Shown: positions 9,750 through 18,631, counted from the first letter of the stretch. The stretch is 64,000 nt of DNA from JBBDQZ01 sp040905705 (GCA_040905705.1 JBBDQZ010000062.1:18412-82411); one strand, 5' to 3'. Made by a program: numbers and translations. Notes: a model not told the origin generated them from the sequence alone.

Positions 9750-9874
9750 CAGATTCCGGATATGGTTATTAATGATTAATCAGGTTCGGAAAGATAGCCA
9801 TGTGGTTTTCCCACCAGGCATGCGGAGATGCTATGTGGCCTGTCTCTGCCTATGGGCACACAAATTACCATGAC

Positions 9875-9902
9875 ATGAAATCTCAGAAGTATGAGATTTC
9901 AT
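9875..9902. terminator. Perfect 11-bp inverted repeat between convergent genes
   Basis: ATGAAATCTCA and its exact complement are separated by six bases (GAAGTA). The repeat overlaps the stop codon of the minus-strand amylosucrase-like gene and lies 125 bp after the end of the plus-strand membrane protein gene. It lacks a T-run, so it is better read as a bidirectional 3'-end hairpin than as a canonical intrinsic terminator. Confidence 0.5.
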
Positions 9903-12216
9903 CACCGCTTTTCATCCAGTATTTGTCCGGGGACCATTCCAGGATTTGCCCATTGCGTTTCTTTACCCATTGAAACTCAAAATAAGTGTTGGCAGGTAAT
10001 TTAATCTGAATTTCCCAGGTTGGATAGGATGCCGGGTCCAAAGGGCCGATTGCTTTTTGTGGATTCCAATTCCCGAGTTCAGGAATATTGCCAATCACAT
10101 AGACCTGTTCTCCGAACTCAGTTTCAACAAGCACATCTATGATGGTGTTTTCAGCTTCCGGGGAGGGCTTGTCTTTGGTATCCGTCAACCAGTAAAAACC
10201 ATATGGCTCCATTACTACTTCCTCGAAGCTGAAATCAAGTACCCGCCCTGAGTAAAGATCCTGGAAAAAGCGGTAATGCCACTCTTCCGGGAGTATGCTG
10301 ATCGGTATATGCACGGGTTTCCGTGAGAAATTTGACAGGAAAAGCACACGCTGTTTTTCCCCGACCCGCTCGAAACAAAAGATCGAATCAATATCGAGGA
10401 TCACGATGCGGTCGTGCGATAAACCGTGAATAGCCGAAGTATTCTTGCGAGCTTTGACAAGCTTCTGATACGCTGAAAAAATGCGATGCTCGATTGTTCC
10501 GGGGGTATTGCGAAGATTCACTTTGTTCCAGTCCATAGATGGACGGTGTACCCAGCGATTGTCCCTCATTTTTAATGGATTGGACAGATATCCGTAATCA
10601 TTGGTCTGGCCGATTTCATCTCCCAGATATATAATAGGAATACCATTCCAGCTGAAGATAATATTATTGAGAAGCAGGGTTCTCTGGATGGCATCATCGA
10701 CTCCGAGGTCATCAGCCTCAACCAATGCTTTTTTCAGGCCCGAAAGAGCTGAAGTCGTCCCCGACACACGTGCTTCATTGGAAAAGTAATCTCTCTGAAA
10801 TGCGTAACCTTCAGCGTAACTGTCGGCAATTTTTCCCGTAAAGAAATCCGTGCAAAACATTCGGGTATCGTGTCCATTTTGATGAACCAATTCTGCAAAT
10901 GCATCTGCAATGCCCCATCCGATATCATCGTGGCAACGAATATAGTTGATCCATGTGCTTTGTTGAGGTGCACCAGGAAGGTTACGAAGAGAAGTACGAA
11001 GCAAATGTGTATTTTCTGAGGCCAGTGCATGCCAAAGGTGACTCATCAGGGTGGCGTTATAGGCCAGGTCACACTCTTTGCCCTCGAATCCTCCGACTCC
11101 AAGGTATCGAACAATCTCTTTCGGGCCCACAATGGCTTCTGCTTTGAACAGAACTCCCGGTGATACGATGCGAAGCAGCGCCCGGTATGCCCGAAGAATG
11201 TGATGTGCTTCTTCCTGATTCTGGCAATGGGTACCCATCTTCTTCCATAGGTAGGGAACAGCGTCCAGTCTCAGGCAATCCGTTCCGGTATTGATTAAAT
11301 GAATCATTTCGTCAAGCATGGCGTGAAACACATCCGGATTGGCATAATTCAGATCCCATTGGAATTCATAGAAGGTAGTCCATACCCATTTGTTGATCTG
11401 TGGATAGTAACTGAAATTTCCGGGTGCAAAATCCGGAAATACTTCGATCAGGTGTTTTTCATACTGGTCGGGAATGGTGCGATCGTCGAACATGAGATAA
11501 AATTTTTGATAGCGCTGGTGTCCACTCATTGCCGCCTGAGCCCATCCATGTTCTTTAGCCGTGTGATTCATAACAAAATCGAGGACAAGGTTAATGCCTT
11601 CATGATGCAGCATGCGTGACAGTTTTCGCAAGTCATCATAAGAACCCAGCCTTTTGTCTACATCCCGGAAATTCTGTATGGCATAACCCCCGTCATTCAG
11701 TCCGTCACGCGGTCGCAGCAGGGGCATCAGATGCAAGAAATTAATTCCCAATTCTTTGAGATATGGAATTTTATCCCGCAGATTTTTCAAATTACCGGCG
11801 AACAGGTCTACATACAATACACCGCCTACCAGTTTTTCACTTTGAAACCAGTTTTTATCATTCTCCCGCTTGATGTCAAGTTGGATCATATCCAATTTGC
11901 GGTCCTTCAATCCCTGGATAATCGAGTTAAAAAGCCGTATGATCCATCGCTGCTGTTCATAATCGTCACCGTATATCGATACATAAAATCGCCAGAAATC
12001 ATCGAAATGATTAAGAATTCTCTGTTTAAGAAAGGGATACCGACGGTAGTGTGACTCGTATCGTTCGATAAGATCCTGTTTCATCATTGCTTTCCGATCT
12101 CCCTTCTCCCAAGCCTTCCGGGAAATATTAAGAGGGATGTATTGTGAAACAGATCTGGGATTCCAGGTTTTCAAAGCCATAAGAAATACGTAAAACAATC
12201 CAATTAGCTGGTTCAA
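9883..12216 (-). CDS. Amylosucrase-type GH13 enzyme with C-terminal CBM20 starch-binding domain
   Basis: A 777-residue protein. The body is a GH13 (alpha-amylase family) enzyme close to amylosucrase: VDLFAGNL, HLMPLLRPRDGLNDGGYA, nucleophile Asp318 in CLRLDAVPYLWK, acid/base Glu360 in FKAEAIVGP and the third carboxylate Asp430 in RCHDDIGW. An N-terminal helical region (about 40-100) matches the amylosucrase N domain. Amylosucrase makes alpha-1,4-glucan from sucrose; relatives hydrolyse or isomerise sucrose. The last ~95 residues (IDVLVETEFGEQVYVIGNIP, then LGNWNP) look like a CBM20 starch-binding module, which classic amylosucrases lack. Met13 at 12180 or Met44 are alternative starts. No secretion signal is convincing, so storage-glycan metabolism in the cytosol is likely. 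Confidence 0.88.
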   Translation of the reverse strand: MNQLIGLFYVFLMALKTWNPRSVSQYIPLNISRKAWEKGDRKAMMKQDLIERYESHYRRYPFLKQRILNHFDDFWRFYVSIYGDDYEQQRWIIRLFNSIIQGLKDRKLDMIQLDIKRENDKNWFQSEKLVGGVLYVDLFAGNLKNLRDKIPYLKELGINFLHLMPLLRPRDGLNDGGYAIQNFRDVDKRLGSYDDLRKLSRMLHHEGINLVLDFVMNHTAKEHGWAQAAMSGHQRYQKFYLMFDDRTIPDQYEKHLIEVFPDFAPGNFSYYPQINKWVWTTFYEFQWDLNYANPDVFHAMLDEMIHLINTGTDCLRLDAVPYLWKKMGTHCQNQEEAHHILRAYRALLRIVSPGVLFKAEAIVGPKEIVRYLGVGGFEGKECDLAYNATLMSHLWHALASENTHLLRTSLRNLPGAPQQSTWINYIRCHDDIGWGIADAFAELVHQNGHDTRMFCTDFFTGKIADSYAEGYAFQRDYFSNEARVSGTTSALSGLKKALVEADDLGVDDAIQRTLLLNNIIFSWNGIPIIYLGDEIGQTNDYGYLSNPLKMRDNRWVHRPSMDWNKVNLRNTPGTIEHRIFSAYQKLVKARKNTSAIHGLSHDRIVILDIDSIFCFERVGEKQRVLFLSNFSRKPVHIPISILPEEWHYRFFQDLYSGRVLDFSFEEVVMEPYGFYWLTDTKDKPSPEAENTIIDVLVETEFGEQVYVIGNIPELGNWNPQKAIGPLDPASYPTWEIQIKLPANTYFEFQWVKKRNGQILEWSPDKYWMKSGDEISYF

Positions 12217-12390
12217 ACGGTAATTGAAATTGCAAAACTACGGAATTAAAACAAATATTCGAGCAACGAATTGTATTGGTATGAATTGCAGCTGGTTATA
12301 CCAATATTGTTATTTTCCCGGCTTTTCCTCAACCCTGTTTCTATGGGGAGGCAGAACGTAATCTGTGATAATTATTAAACTTATTGGCAA

Positions 12391-13461
12391 CTAAGCAGGA
12401 TTGACAGGAGGGAAAAATATAGAAAATGAAATCCCTTCCGCCTTACTGTTTTTTGTCAGAAAAACCGATGCGCCGATCTGTTTTGCCAACAGGTGAGCAC
12501 ATGTCAGCCCTACACCTGCATTCTGGGCCTTATTGGTTATAAAAGGTAAAAAAAGATGACATTTTATATATTCCGGAATGGGATTCCCGAAATTGGTAAT
12601 AGTAATTTGCCGGTTTGATTCCAGGTCGATAATGATTTCTCTGTTTTTTCCCGACGTATGCTCAAGTGCATTATCGATCAATATAGTTAGAAGCGTTTTT
12701 AGTTGACGTTGATTGGATGGGATCCAGTGTTTACGACTGGATTTATTCAGAATGATTCTTTTCTGAATGCTAAGGTCCAGGCCAGTTATTACATCCTGTA
12801 CTACATTCGGCAGATGCAGGGTTTCCGGTTCTGAACGAATCCCTATTGAGTGCAAAAGTTCCAGTTCATTCAGTATGGTATTGAATTGGCTTATCCCATC
12901 ACTCAGCCTGCTTAGGCGTCGCTGATGTGGTTCCAAATCAATTGAATCGAGAAGCATGTCCAGATACCCTTGCATACCGGTCACTGGAGAGCGTAAACGA
13001 TGCAATACAATAGCAACCATATCTTTGGCAGATCGGATCTGTTTGCCGTCAGGCAACGCGGGATGATGTTGAAGGGAGATCATGTTTAAATGGGATCCAT
13101 CCCATTTAATCGGGGTTTTTGTAATCACAAGCCATTGGTTGTTGAAATAGGCAAGCCGGGTTTGATCCTCCAGGATTTTTTCACCCAAAACAACTTGTTG
13201 TAATGGACGGTCAATGACACTTTCATCATGACACCCGGCTATTGCGGCCGTATTGGCAATCAGAATATGATCATTACGGTTCTCGGTAATAAACACCGGA
13301 TAGTCCAAATCATTCATTAATGGCAAGAAAATGGTTGCCGGGTATTCTGGTTGAAAATGAAAATGTTCAGACAGTTGGGGGTTGTTGCTGTCAGATATAT
13401 CCGGGCACATCGTGTTAATGCAGGTTTGCATAAGACGGGAACGCCGAGTGGTACCGTTCAT
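12391..13461 (-). CDS. Cytosolic PAS sensor histidine kinase (FlrB/AtoS-like)
   Basis: A 356-residue kinase without membrane spans. A PAS-like domain covers about residues 45-130. The dimerisation/phosphoacceptor domain carries His154 in VLHRLRSPV. The ATPase domain follows with an N box (LLTILIDNALEHT), a modified G1 box (ITNFGNPIPE) and a G2 box (AGVGLTCAHLL). It is transcribed away from flgB, with 252 bp between the start codons. The HRLRSP H box and the soluble PAS layout fit the kinases that feed NtrC-type flagellar regulators (FlrB/FleS). The NtrC-type regulator at 48185-49618 in this window is a natural partner. Pairing is inferred from context only. Confidence 0.8.
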   Translation of the reverse strand: MNGTTRRSRLMQTCINTMCPDISDSNNPQLSEHFHFQPEYPATIFLPLMNDLDYPVFITENRNDHILIANTAAIAGCHDESVIDRPLQQVVLGEKILEDQTRLAYFNNQWLVITKTPIKWDGSHLNMISLQHHPALPDGKQIRSAKDMVAIVLHRLRSPVTGMQGYLDMLLDSIDLEPHQRRLSRLSDGISQFNTILNELELLHSIGIRSEPETLHLPNVVQDVITGLDLSIQKRIILNKSSRKHWIPSNQRQLKTLLTILIDNALEHTSGKNREIIIDLESNRQITITNFGNPIPEYIKCHLFLPFITNKAQNAGVGLTCAHLLAKQIGASVFLTKNSKAEGISFSIFFPPVNPA

Positions 13462-13654
13462 AATAGTATTGGTTCGGGTTATATTCTCTGGCTTGAATAA
13501 AACATTATCATCATAGGTATACTTATCAGCTATTTCATTGGAATCTTAAATACTATTTTTGAAGTGGAAAAAATTGCCGTAAATACGCCCATTTTACCTA
13601 TATCAAGAGTCAACGATCGACTTTGTCCACGGAAGAAAAACCGGTAGAATGAAA

Positions 13655-13670
13655 TGGCACAGGTATTGCT
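13655..13670 (+). promoter_or_regulatory. Sigma-54 (-24/-12) promoter of the flgB operon
   Basis: TGGCAC, five bases, then TTGCT match the sigma-54 consensus (GG-N10-GC) exactly. Transcription should start about 12 bases after the GC, near 13680, which makes the ATG at 13702 or 13714 the only sensible flgB start. It heads the long flg/fli/mot operon and implies activation by an NtrC-type enhancer-binding protein. Confidence 0.88.
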
Positions 13671-13713
13671 GTAAACGTCGTTGTTGTCATTGACTCTCAA
13701 AATGGTGGACCCA

Positions 13714-14058
13714 ATGAAACTTATCGACACGGATCATTCGATGTTGCTGAACAGGGCGATGGATGCTCTTTCACTGCGCCAGCGAATTACATCGGCCAAC
13801 ATTGCCAATCTGGATACTCCCGGATTCAAAAAACTCGAGGTTCGATTCGAAGATGAATTGAGGCGAATCCAGGATAAAGAAGGCGTGAAGGGTATGAAGG
13901 AAGTATCACCGGAAATTGTAGAAACCGGCCAACAACCGGTGTTGGAAGATGAGCTGATCGAAATGGCGGATACGCAGATACGGGTTAATGTGATCACTCG
14001 TTCGCTTCGTCACCACTTTGATATGGTGCGGTCGGGAATTACCGGAATCAACAGGTAA
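13714..14058 (+). CDS. flgB: Flagellar proximal rod protein FlgB
   Basis: FlgB is a rod subunit on top of the MS ring. The 114-residue product has the N-terminal rod/hook signature ANIANLDTPGFK and a C-terminal helix (IRVNVITRSLRHHFDMVRSG) like other axial proteins. The frame stays open upstream to 13681, but the sigma-54 promoter at 13655-13670 places the transcript start near 13680, so the ATG at 13714 (or 13702) was chosen. It is followed by flgC after 54 bp. Confidence 0.93.
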   Translation: MKLIDTDHSMLLNRAMDALSLRQRITSANIANLDTPGFKKLEVRFEDELRRIQDKEGVKGMKEVSPEIVETGQQPVLEDELIEMADTQIRVNVITRSLRHHFDMVRSGITGINR

Positions 14059-14112
14059 CTCCCGGACATAAACCTTAAACAGGACCCATAAATAAAATAG
14101 CTATTAATTGTT

Positions 14113-14604
14113 ATGCTGCCGGATCGAATTTTTTCATCATTTCAAACCGCTTCGCAAGGATTGTCTGTCCAACGCGAAAAAATTGCCGCTGCGACCCGGA
14201 ATATTGCCAATGCGAATACATCGGCTCCGGCGGGTTCTTCGAATGTCTATCGTCTGCAGTCCGTGCAGACAAGCATGGGTAATCGCATGGATTTCCAGCG
14301 CATGCTACTTGATAATGTCTCATCTCTGCGTCAGACCCATGAAAGGCATTTTCCCGCGTCAGGAATGTCCGAATCGTCGGAAAATCATTTGGGGCCACTT
14401 GCGCAAATTGTTGAAACAGAGCATTTCCGGTTTGAGTTTGACCCGAACCATCCTGATGCAGATGAAAACGGCATGGTACGTTACCCTGATGTAAATCTGA
14501 TCAGTGAGATGATGCGTATGGTGAGTGCCAACCGATTGTATGAAGCGAACCTTAGTGCAATCGAAGCTGAGAAACAAATAATTAAACGATCACTTGAAAT
14601 TTAG
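14113..14604 (+). CDS. flgC: Flagellar proximal rod protein FlgC
   Basis: A 163-residue rod protein. The N-terminal heptad region (KIAAATRNIANANTSAPAGS) and the hallmark YPDVNLISEMMRMVSANRLY near the C-terminus identify FlgC. The rod motif reads ANANTSA where the common form is ANA(D/N)T(P/T)G. It is exported by the flagellar type III apparatus and polymerises with FlgB, FlgF and FlgG in the rod. It sits 9 bp before a small unknown gene and upstream of fliE, the usual flgB-flgC-fliE order with one insertion. Confidence 0.95.
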   Translation: MLPDRIFSSFQTASQGLSVQREKIAAATRNIANANTSAPAGSSNVYRLQSVQTSMGNRMDFQRMLLDNVSSLRQTHERHFPASGMSESSENHLGPLAQIVETEHFRFEFDPNHPDADENGMVRYPDVNLISEMMRMVSANRLYEANLSAIEAEKQIIKRSLEI

Positions 14605-14612
14605 ATCGAACT

Positions 14613-14891
14613 ATGGACTCTATTTCTCTTAATATTACTCAACCCCGGAACGATACCATGCCATCACGGGGCCATGTCCATCAATCCCGTGAAACCCCGG
14701 AAGTTACTCAAAGTAACTTATTGAGAAAAACGGCTGAGTTGGAAAGCCAGCCTTCACTTAGCGGTGACGAAACCCGCATGATTCGCCGGGAATTTACCAA
14801 TACCGGACATCTTGAATTTTACAATTCCAGCGGGGAGTCAAAGCAGCAACTGGTTGCCGGCCGTGGACAAAATCTGGATACAAAAATTTAA
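14613..14891 (+). CDS. Small hypothetical protein between flgC and fliE
   Basis: A 92-residue polar protein that I do not recognise. It is predicted to be mostly disordered in the first 55 residues (MPSRGHVHQSRETPEVTQS), then has an ordered-looking tail (DETRMIRREFTNTGHLEFYN). It starts 9 bp after flgC and ends 44 bp before fliE in the same direction, so it is translated with rod genes. Its position suggests a rod-, hook- or export-associated factor. No membrane segment or signal peptide is visible. Confidence 0.6.
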   Translation: MDSISLNITQPRNDTMPSRGHVHQSRETPEVTQSNLLRKTAELESQPSLSGDETRMIRREFTNTGHLEFYNSSGESKQQLVAGRGQNLDTKI

Positions 14892-14922
14892 TTCACAGAA
14901 ACCCATATTCTAAAATCCCCAA

Positions 14923-14927
14923 AGGAG
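14923..14927 (+). promoter_or_regulatory. Shine-Dalgarno site of fliE
   Basis: AGGAG lies eight bases before the fliE ATG at 14936. It is one of the few strong sites in a window where most genes have weak ones, and it supports the chosen start. Confidence 0.7.
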
Positions 14928-14935
14928 CAAGACTA

Positions 14936-15247
14936 ATGAATGATCTGACAGAGATCAAGGGCATTCAAAATCCACGTGAAGTGGAAATAACGCCGCACAA
15001 ACTGAAGACGCGTATCCCGGATCCCCAGTACTCATTTGCTGATATGCTTTCAAATGCAGTGAATACGGTAGATCAAACAATGAAAGCTTCAGAGCAAAGT
15101 GTTCAGGATTTTGCCTCAGGTAAAACAGATAATGTTCATGATGTCATGATCAATTTGCAACAGGCTCAGATCAGTTTTCAGATGATGGTCGAAATTCGCA
15201 ACAAAGCGATTGAGGCTTATCAGGAAATCAGCCGGATGCAAATTTAG
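14936..15247 (+). CDS. fliE: Flagellar hook-basal body complex protein FliE
   Basis: A 103-residue FliE, the adaptor between the MS ring (FliF) and the rod. Family features are FADMLSNAVNTVDQTMKASE, the spacing segment FASGKTDNVHDVMI and the C-terminal QAQISFQMMVEIRNKAIEAY. The length is typical. It has a good ribosome binding site and is followed by fliF after 11 bp. Confidence 0.97.
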   Translation: MNDLTEIKGIQNPREVEITPHKLKTRIPDPQYSFADMLSNAVNTVDQTMKASEQSVQDFASGKTDNVHDVMINLQQAQISFQMMVEIRNKAIEAYQEISRMQI

Positions 15248-15258
15248 AATTGTAAACT

Positions 15259-16917
15259 ATGGGACGATTTACCGAGTCTGTGAGATCCTTTTTCGAACCG
15301 TTAAGTTCGGCACAGCGAATGATATTCGGTTTGCTGGTTGTGGTATTATTGTCGTTTCTGGTTTCGCTCTTTTACTGGACGCTGAAACCGGACTTTACGC
15401 TACTGTTTGGTTCGCTAAACCCTGAGTCTGTTCGTGAAATAGTTGAAGATCTTGAAGGACGGGGGGTGAAATATCGCGTAGAAGACGATGGAAGGTCCAT
15501 ATATGTCCACAGTGATAAAGTTCATGAAATGCGCATGCAACTGGCTTCAGTCAAATTGGTGCATGCCGAGGTGCAAGGTTATGAACTTTTTGATGCTAAC
15601 GCACTTGGGATGACCGATTTCATGCAGCGCATTAATAAGAAAAGAGCGTTGGAAGGGGAGCTGTCACGTACTATTGGTAGCCTGGAACAAGTTGAGTATG
15701 CCCGGGTGCATCTGGTGCTTCCGGAAAGGTCTCCGTTCCAGGAAACTTCAGTGGAAGCCTCAGCATCCATTATCCTGAATCTCAATCGGGGGCAAAAGTT
15801 GAGCAACAACCAGGTTGAGGGGATGACACATTTGGTGGCTGGAAGTGTGGAAGGTCTTGATATCCAGTCGATCACGGTTCTGGATCAGAACGGGAACCGT
15901 CTTACGGACGGCATGGCGGCAGATGGTAGTTTTAATTCCGGTGGATCTCATCAGATGAAATTACGTCAGAGTACGGAAAACTATCTCACTGAACGTGGGC
16001 AAAGTATGCTGGACCGTGTGTTGGGACACGGCAACAGTATTCTACGGGTAGCAGCCGAACATGATTTTGATCGTATCGTCAGGGAATCCGATATGGTTGA
16101 TCCTGACAGCCGGATTATCATTTCCGAAGAACGAAGGTCGGAATCCGTGAACGATGAAAGTTTTCAACATATACCTTTTGACGAATTCACCCCTATGAAT
16201 ATGCGCGGTGAGACTGTTTTGACTACTTCACGTGATAATCAAAGCACCACTCAAACCCGTAATTACGAAGTGAACAAGGTTCGGGAGATGTTCGAAAAAC
16301 CACAGGGAGAGATCAAGAGGATAAGCGCGTCGGTTCTGTTAAATTACAAACAATCGATGCAACCGGGTGAAGATGGTGAAAATACTCTTGTTGCGGAGCC
16401 ATATACCGCGCAAGAGCTTGAAGAACTTCAGGAAGTGATTCGTACAGCGCTGGGTATCCGGCCGGATCGCGGAGACGAAATTACAATTACGCAGATTCAA
16501 TTTTATGATCCGACCTTTGACGAGCAGTATAGACAGTTGATGGACCAGCCGGTTCCATGGACACATATTTTACGGTGGATATTGATTCTGGCCGCTCTCT
16601 CGGCGTTTGTCGCTTTGATTTATAATTTGTCGAAACGGCTACGTGAAGAACAGACTCCAATTTTGTTTCGTGAGTTTGATGAAAGAAATGATCTGGACTT
16701 CCGGGGGAACAGTTACAACGAAAGTGGAGAAAGCGGGGCGGGCGAGTTTGGGGGCGAAGAAGACATTTACAATCGCAAGCTCAGTGATGTTGCACGAAAA
16801 CAGATCGAGGCCAAATCATTTACAATGGATGAGATTAAATCTTTTGTCGAAAAACAACCCGACGATGCCGCCAGTGTGGCCCGTGCAATGATGATGGCGA
16901 CCCCAAAAGAGTCTTAA
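15259..16917 (+). CDS. fliF: Flagellar MS-ring protein FliF
   Basis: A 552-residue inner-membrane ring protein. The first membrane helix is at about residues 20-44, the second near 436-456. The periplasmic ring-building motifs are visible (ELFDANALGMTDFMQRINKK and EYARVHLVLPERSPF). The cytoplasmic C-terminus that binds FliG ends in ARAMMMATPKES. It forms the base on which export gate, rod and C ring assemble. It is separated from fliG by only 6 bp. Confidence 0.97.
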   Translation: MGRFTESVRSFFEPLSSAQRMIFGLLVVVLLSFLVSLFYWTLKPDFTLLFGSLNPESVREIVEDLEGRGVKYRVEDDGRSIYVHSDKVHEMRMQLASVKLVHAEVQGYELFDANALGMTDFMQRINKKRALEGELSRTIGSLEQVEYARVHLVLPERSPFQETSVEASASIILNLNRGQKLSNNQVEGMTHLVAGSVEGLDIQSITVLDQNGNRLTDGMAADGSFNSGGSHQMKLRQSTENYLTERGQSMLDRVLGHGNSILRVAAEHDFDRIVRESDMVDPDSRIIISEERRSESVNDESFQHIPFDEFTPMNMRGETVLTTSRDNQSTTQTRNYEVNKVREMFEKPQGEIKRISASVLLNYKQSMQPGEDGENTLVAEPYTAQELEELQEVIRTALGIRPDRGDEITITQIQFYDPTFDEQYRQLMDQPVPWTHILRWILILAALSAFVALIYNLSKRLREEQTPILFREFDERNDLDFRGNSYNESGESGAGEFGGEEDIYNRKLSDVARKQIEAKSFTMDEIKSFVEKQPDDAASVARAMMMATPKES

Positions 16918-16923
16918 AGAAAC

Positions 16924-17967
16924 ATGGCTGATAAAAGTAAAACATCCGGTGTCGAAATAAATGATGTCAACCAGCTGACTGGTACCCAGCGAGTTGCCGT
17001 ATTAATGATTTCTCTGGGAGTAGAGACGGCTTCCATGGTTCTGAAACAATTGAATGACAATGAAGTCGAAAAGATCTCACTTGAAATTGCGAAACTGAAG
17101 AATGTGAGTCCGAAAGTGGTAGATGCTGTAATGCGCGACTTTCACGATATGATGACGGCCAAACAGTATATTCTGGAGGGAGGTATCGACATTGCCAAGG
17201 GAATTCTGTCTCAGGCTCGTGGAGAAGAAGAGGCAAAGGACCTGTACAGAAAGCTGGAGGCCGTAACAGGAACCAGCGCATTTGGTGTGTTTCAGGCAAG
17301 CGAGATCAGCCAGATTCTTCAGTTTATTCAAAATGAGCATCCCCAGGTGGTTGCACTTATACTTTCGCAATTGAAGAATGAACGATCTGCCACAATCCTC
17401 TCGCATTTGAGCGAGGAACTTCAGGGTGAAATTACCTATCGGCTGGCTTCCATGGACAAAATATCCTCCGACGTTATCGATGAAATTGAAGAGGTGATCA
17501 AAGAGCAGATGGGTGGTATGGATGCCCTGGGCGATCGCGTAAAAGGCGGGGCATCTATGGTGGCCAACATACTTAATGAAGCCAGTATGTCTGTTGAGAA
17601 AAATGTGATCAGGGCAATTGAAGAACGGGATGCAGAGCTCGCCGAAGAGATCAAGAGGCAGATGTTCCTGTTCGAAGATATTGTCTATCTGGAAGATCGC
17701 GCGATACAACTTATCATCAACGAATTGGACAAATCCGATCTGGTCCTTGGCCTGAAAGGCGTGAGCGAAGAACTGACCGACAAATTTCTCAAAAATATGT
17801 CAACACGAGCCGTCGATATGCTGAAGGAGGATATGGAGGCGTTGGGACCGGTACATATCAAAGATGTAGAAAAAGCACAACAGCTCATTATACGCAAAAT
17901 AAAGAAACTTGAAGAGTCGGGAGAAATATCGACTCGTAAATTGTCGGATGACGAGATTGTGGAGTGA
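16924..17967 (+). CDS. fliG: Flagellar motor switch protein FliG
   Basis: FliG links FliF to the C ring and carries the torque-generating helix facing MotA. The 347-residue protein has the N-terminal FliF-binding domain (QRVAVLMISLGVETASMVLK), the middle domain with the EHPQ motif (FIQNEHPQVVALILSQL), and the C-terminal domain (FLFEDIVYLEDRAIQLIINE) with charged residues positioned for MotA contacts. Length and order are typical. Confidence 0.97.
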   Translation: MADKSKTSGVEINDVNQLTGTQRVAVLMISLGVETASMVLKQLNDNEVEKISLEIAKLKNVSPKVVDAVMRDFHDMMTAKQYILEGGIDIAKGILSQARGEEEAKDLYRKLEAVTGTSAFGVFQASEISQILQFIQNEHPQVVALILSQLKNERSATILSHLSEELQGEITYRLASMDKISSDVIDEIEEVIKEQMGGMDALGDRVKGGASMVANILNEASMSVEKNVIRAIEERDAELAEEIKRQMFLFEDIVYLEDRAIQLIINELDKSDLVLGLKGVSEELTDKFLKNMSTRAVDMLKEDMEALGPVHIKDVEKAQQLIIRKIKKLEESGEISTRKLSDDEIVE

Positions 17968-17974
17968 TTTTGGT

Positions 17975-18631
17975 ATGGCTCGTAAGATCATAGATAAAGA
18001 TAAAATTTCCTGGAGTGATGACAGCCGCTTCAAGTTGAATTATGAAATGATTTTTGATGAGAACCAGCAAGACCAGAAATCGTCGGATATCAAAAACATT
18101 TTAAAAAAGAAACAAGATGAATGGAAATCGGAACTGGAAGAGGTTAAAAGTCAGGCTTTTGAAAGGGGACTAGCGCAAGGAAATAAGGAGGGGTTTGAAA
18201 AAGCTCTTCTGGAAACCGACAAAAAACTGGCTGTTCTTGAAAATGGGTTTCGTGAGGCCGTGGATGCATGGCAAGCGAACCAGGAGTTGTTGAAACCGGG
18301 CTTGCTGAAACTTGTATTTGATATTTCCGAGGCGATTCTTGGCATACCCATCAAAAACGGTGCTTTACGGTCACGGCTTGAAAAGGATCTGAGTACGCTG
18401 TTTCAGGAACTGGATGCATCGTCGAAACCGGTTCTGTGGATATCGGCAGAAGATTATGAATTTATTGAAAAGTTACACCGTCAGTATGCCGAAAAAACCG
18501 GTGTTGTAATACGTGTTAGCGATCGGTGTAATCCCGGTGAATATCAGCTGGAAACCAATCGCGAGAAAATTGTTCGAGATTTTCGCAACATGCTCAATGA
18601 TTTTAAAGAGTCATTGATTCTGCCGAAATGA
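17975..18631 (+). CDS. fliH: Flagellar export ATPase regulator FliH
   Basis: A 218-residue FliH-like stator of the export ATPase. It has a charged coiled-coil middle with small-residue repeats (ERGLAQGNKEGFEKALLETD) and a C-terminal domain homologous to the V/F-ATPase E/delta subunits (VIRVSDRCNPGEYQLETNRE). The frame is open further upstream into fliG, but the ATG at 17975, 8 bp after the fliG stop, gives the normal FliH length and avoids a 59-bp overlap. It regulates FliI at the export gate. Confidence 0.88.
   Translation: MARKIIDKDKISWSDDSRFKLNYEMIFDENQQDQKSSDIKNILKKKQDEWKSELEEVKSQAFERGLAQGNKEGFEKALLETDKKLAVLENGFREAVDAWQANQELLKPGLLKLVFDISEAILGIPIKNGALRSRLEKDLSTLFQELDASSKPVLWISAEDYEFIEKLHRQYAEKTGVVIRVSDRCNPGEYQLETNREKIVRDFRNMLNDFKESLILPK

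Noticed and set aside
13575..13592. GG-N10-GC-type spacing on the minus strand facing the PAS kinase gene
   Set aside because: Poor match around the invariant bases (GGGCGT and CGGC instead of TGGCAC and TTGC).
13681..13713. Longer FlgB starting at TTG 13681
   Set aside because: It would begin at the predicted transcript start of the sigma-54 promoter, leaving no leader; MKLIDTDHS at 13714 gives the normal length.
17077..17709. 210-codon open frame opposite fliG
   Set aside because: Lies wholly within the well-recognised fliG gene; composition (Cys, His, Phe-rich) is typical of an antisense shadow.
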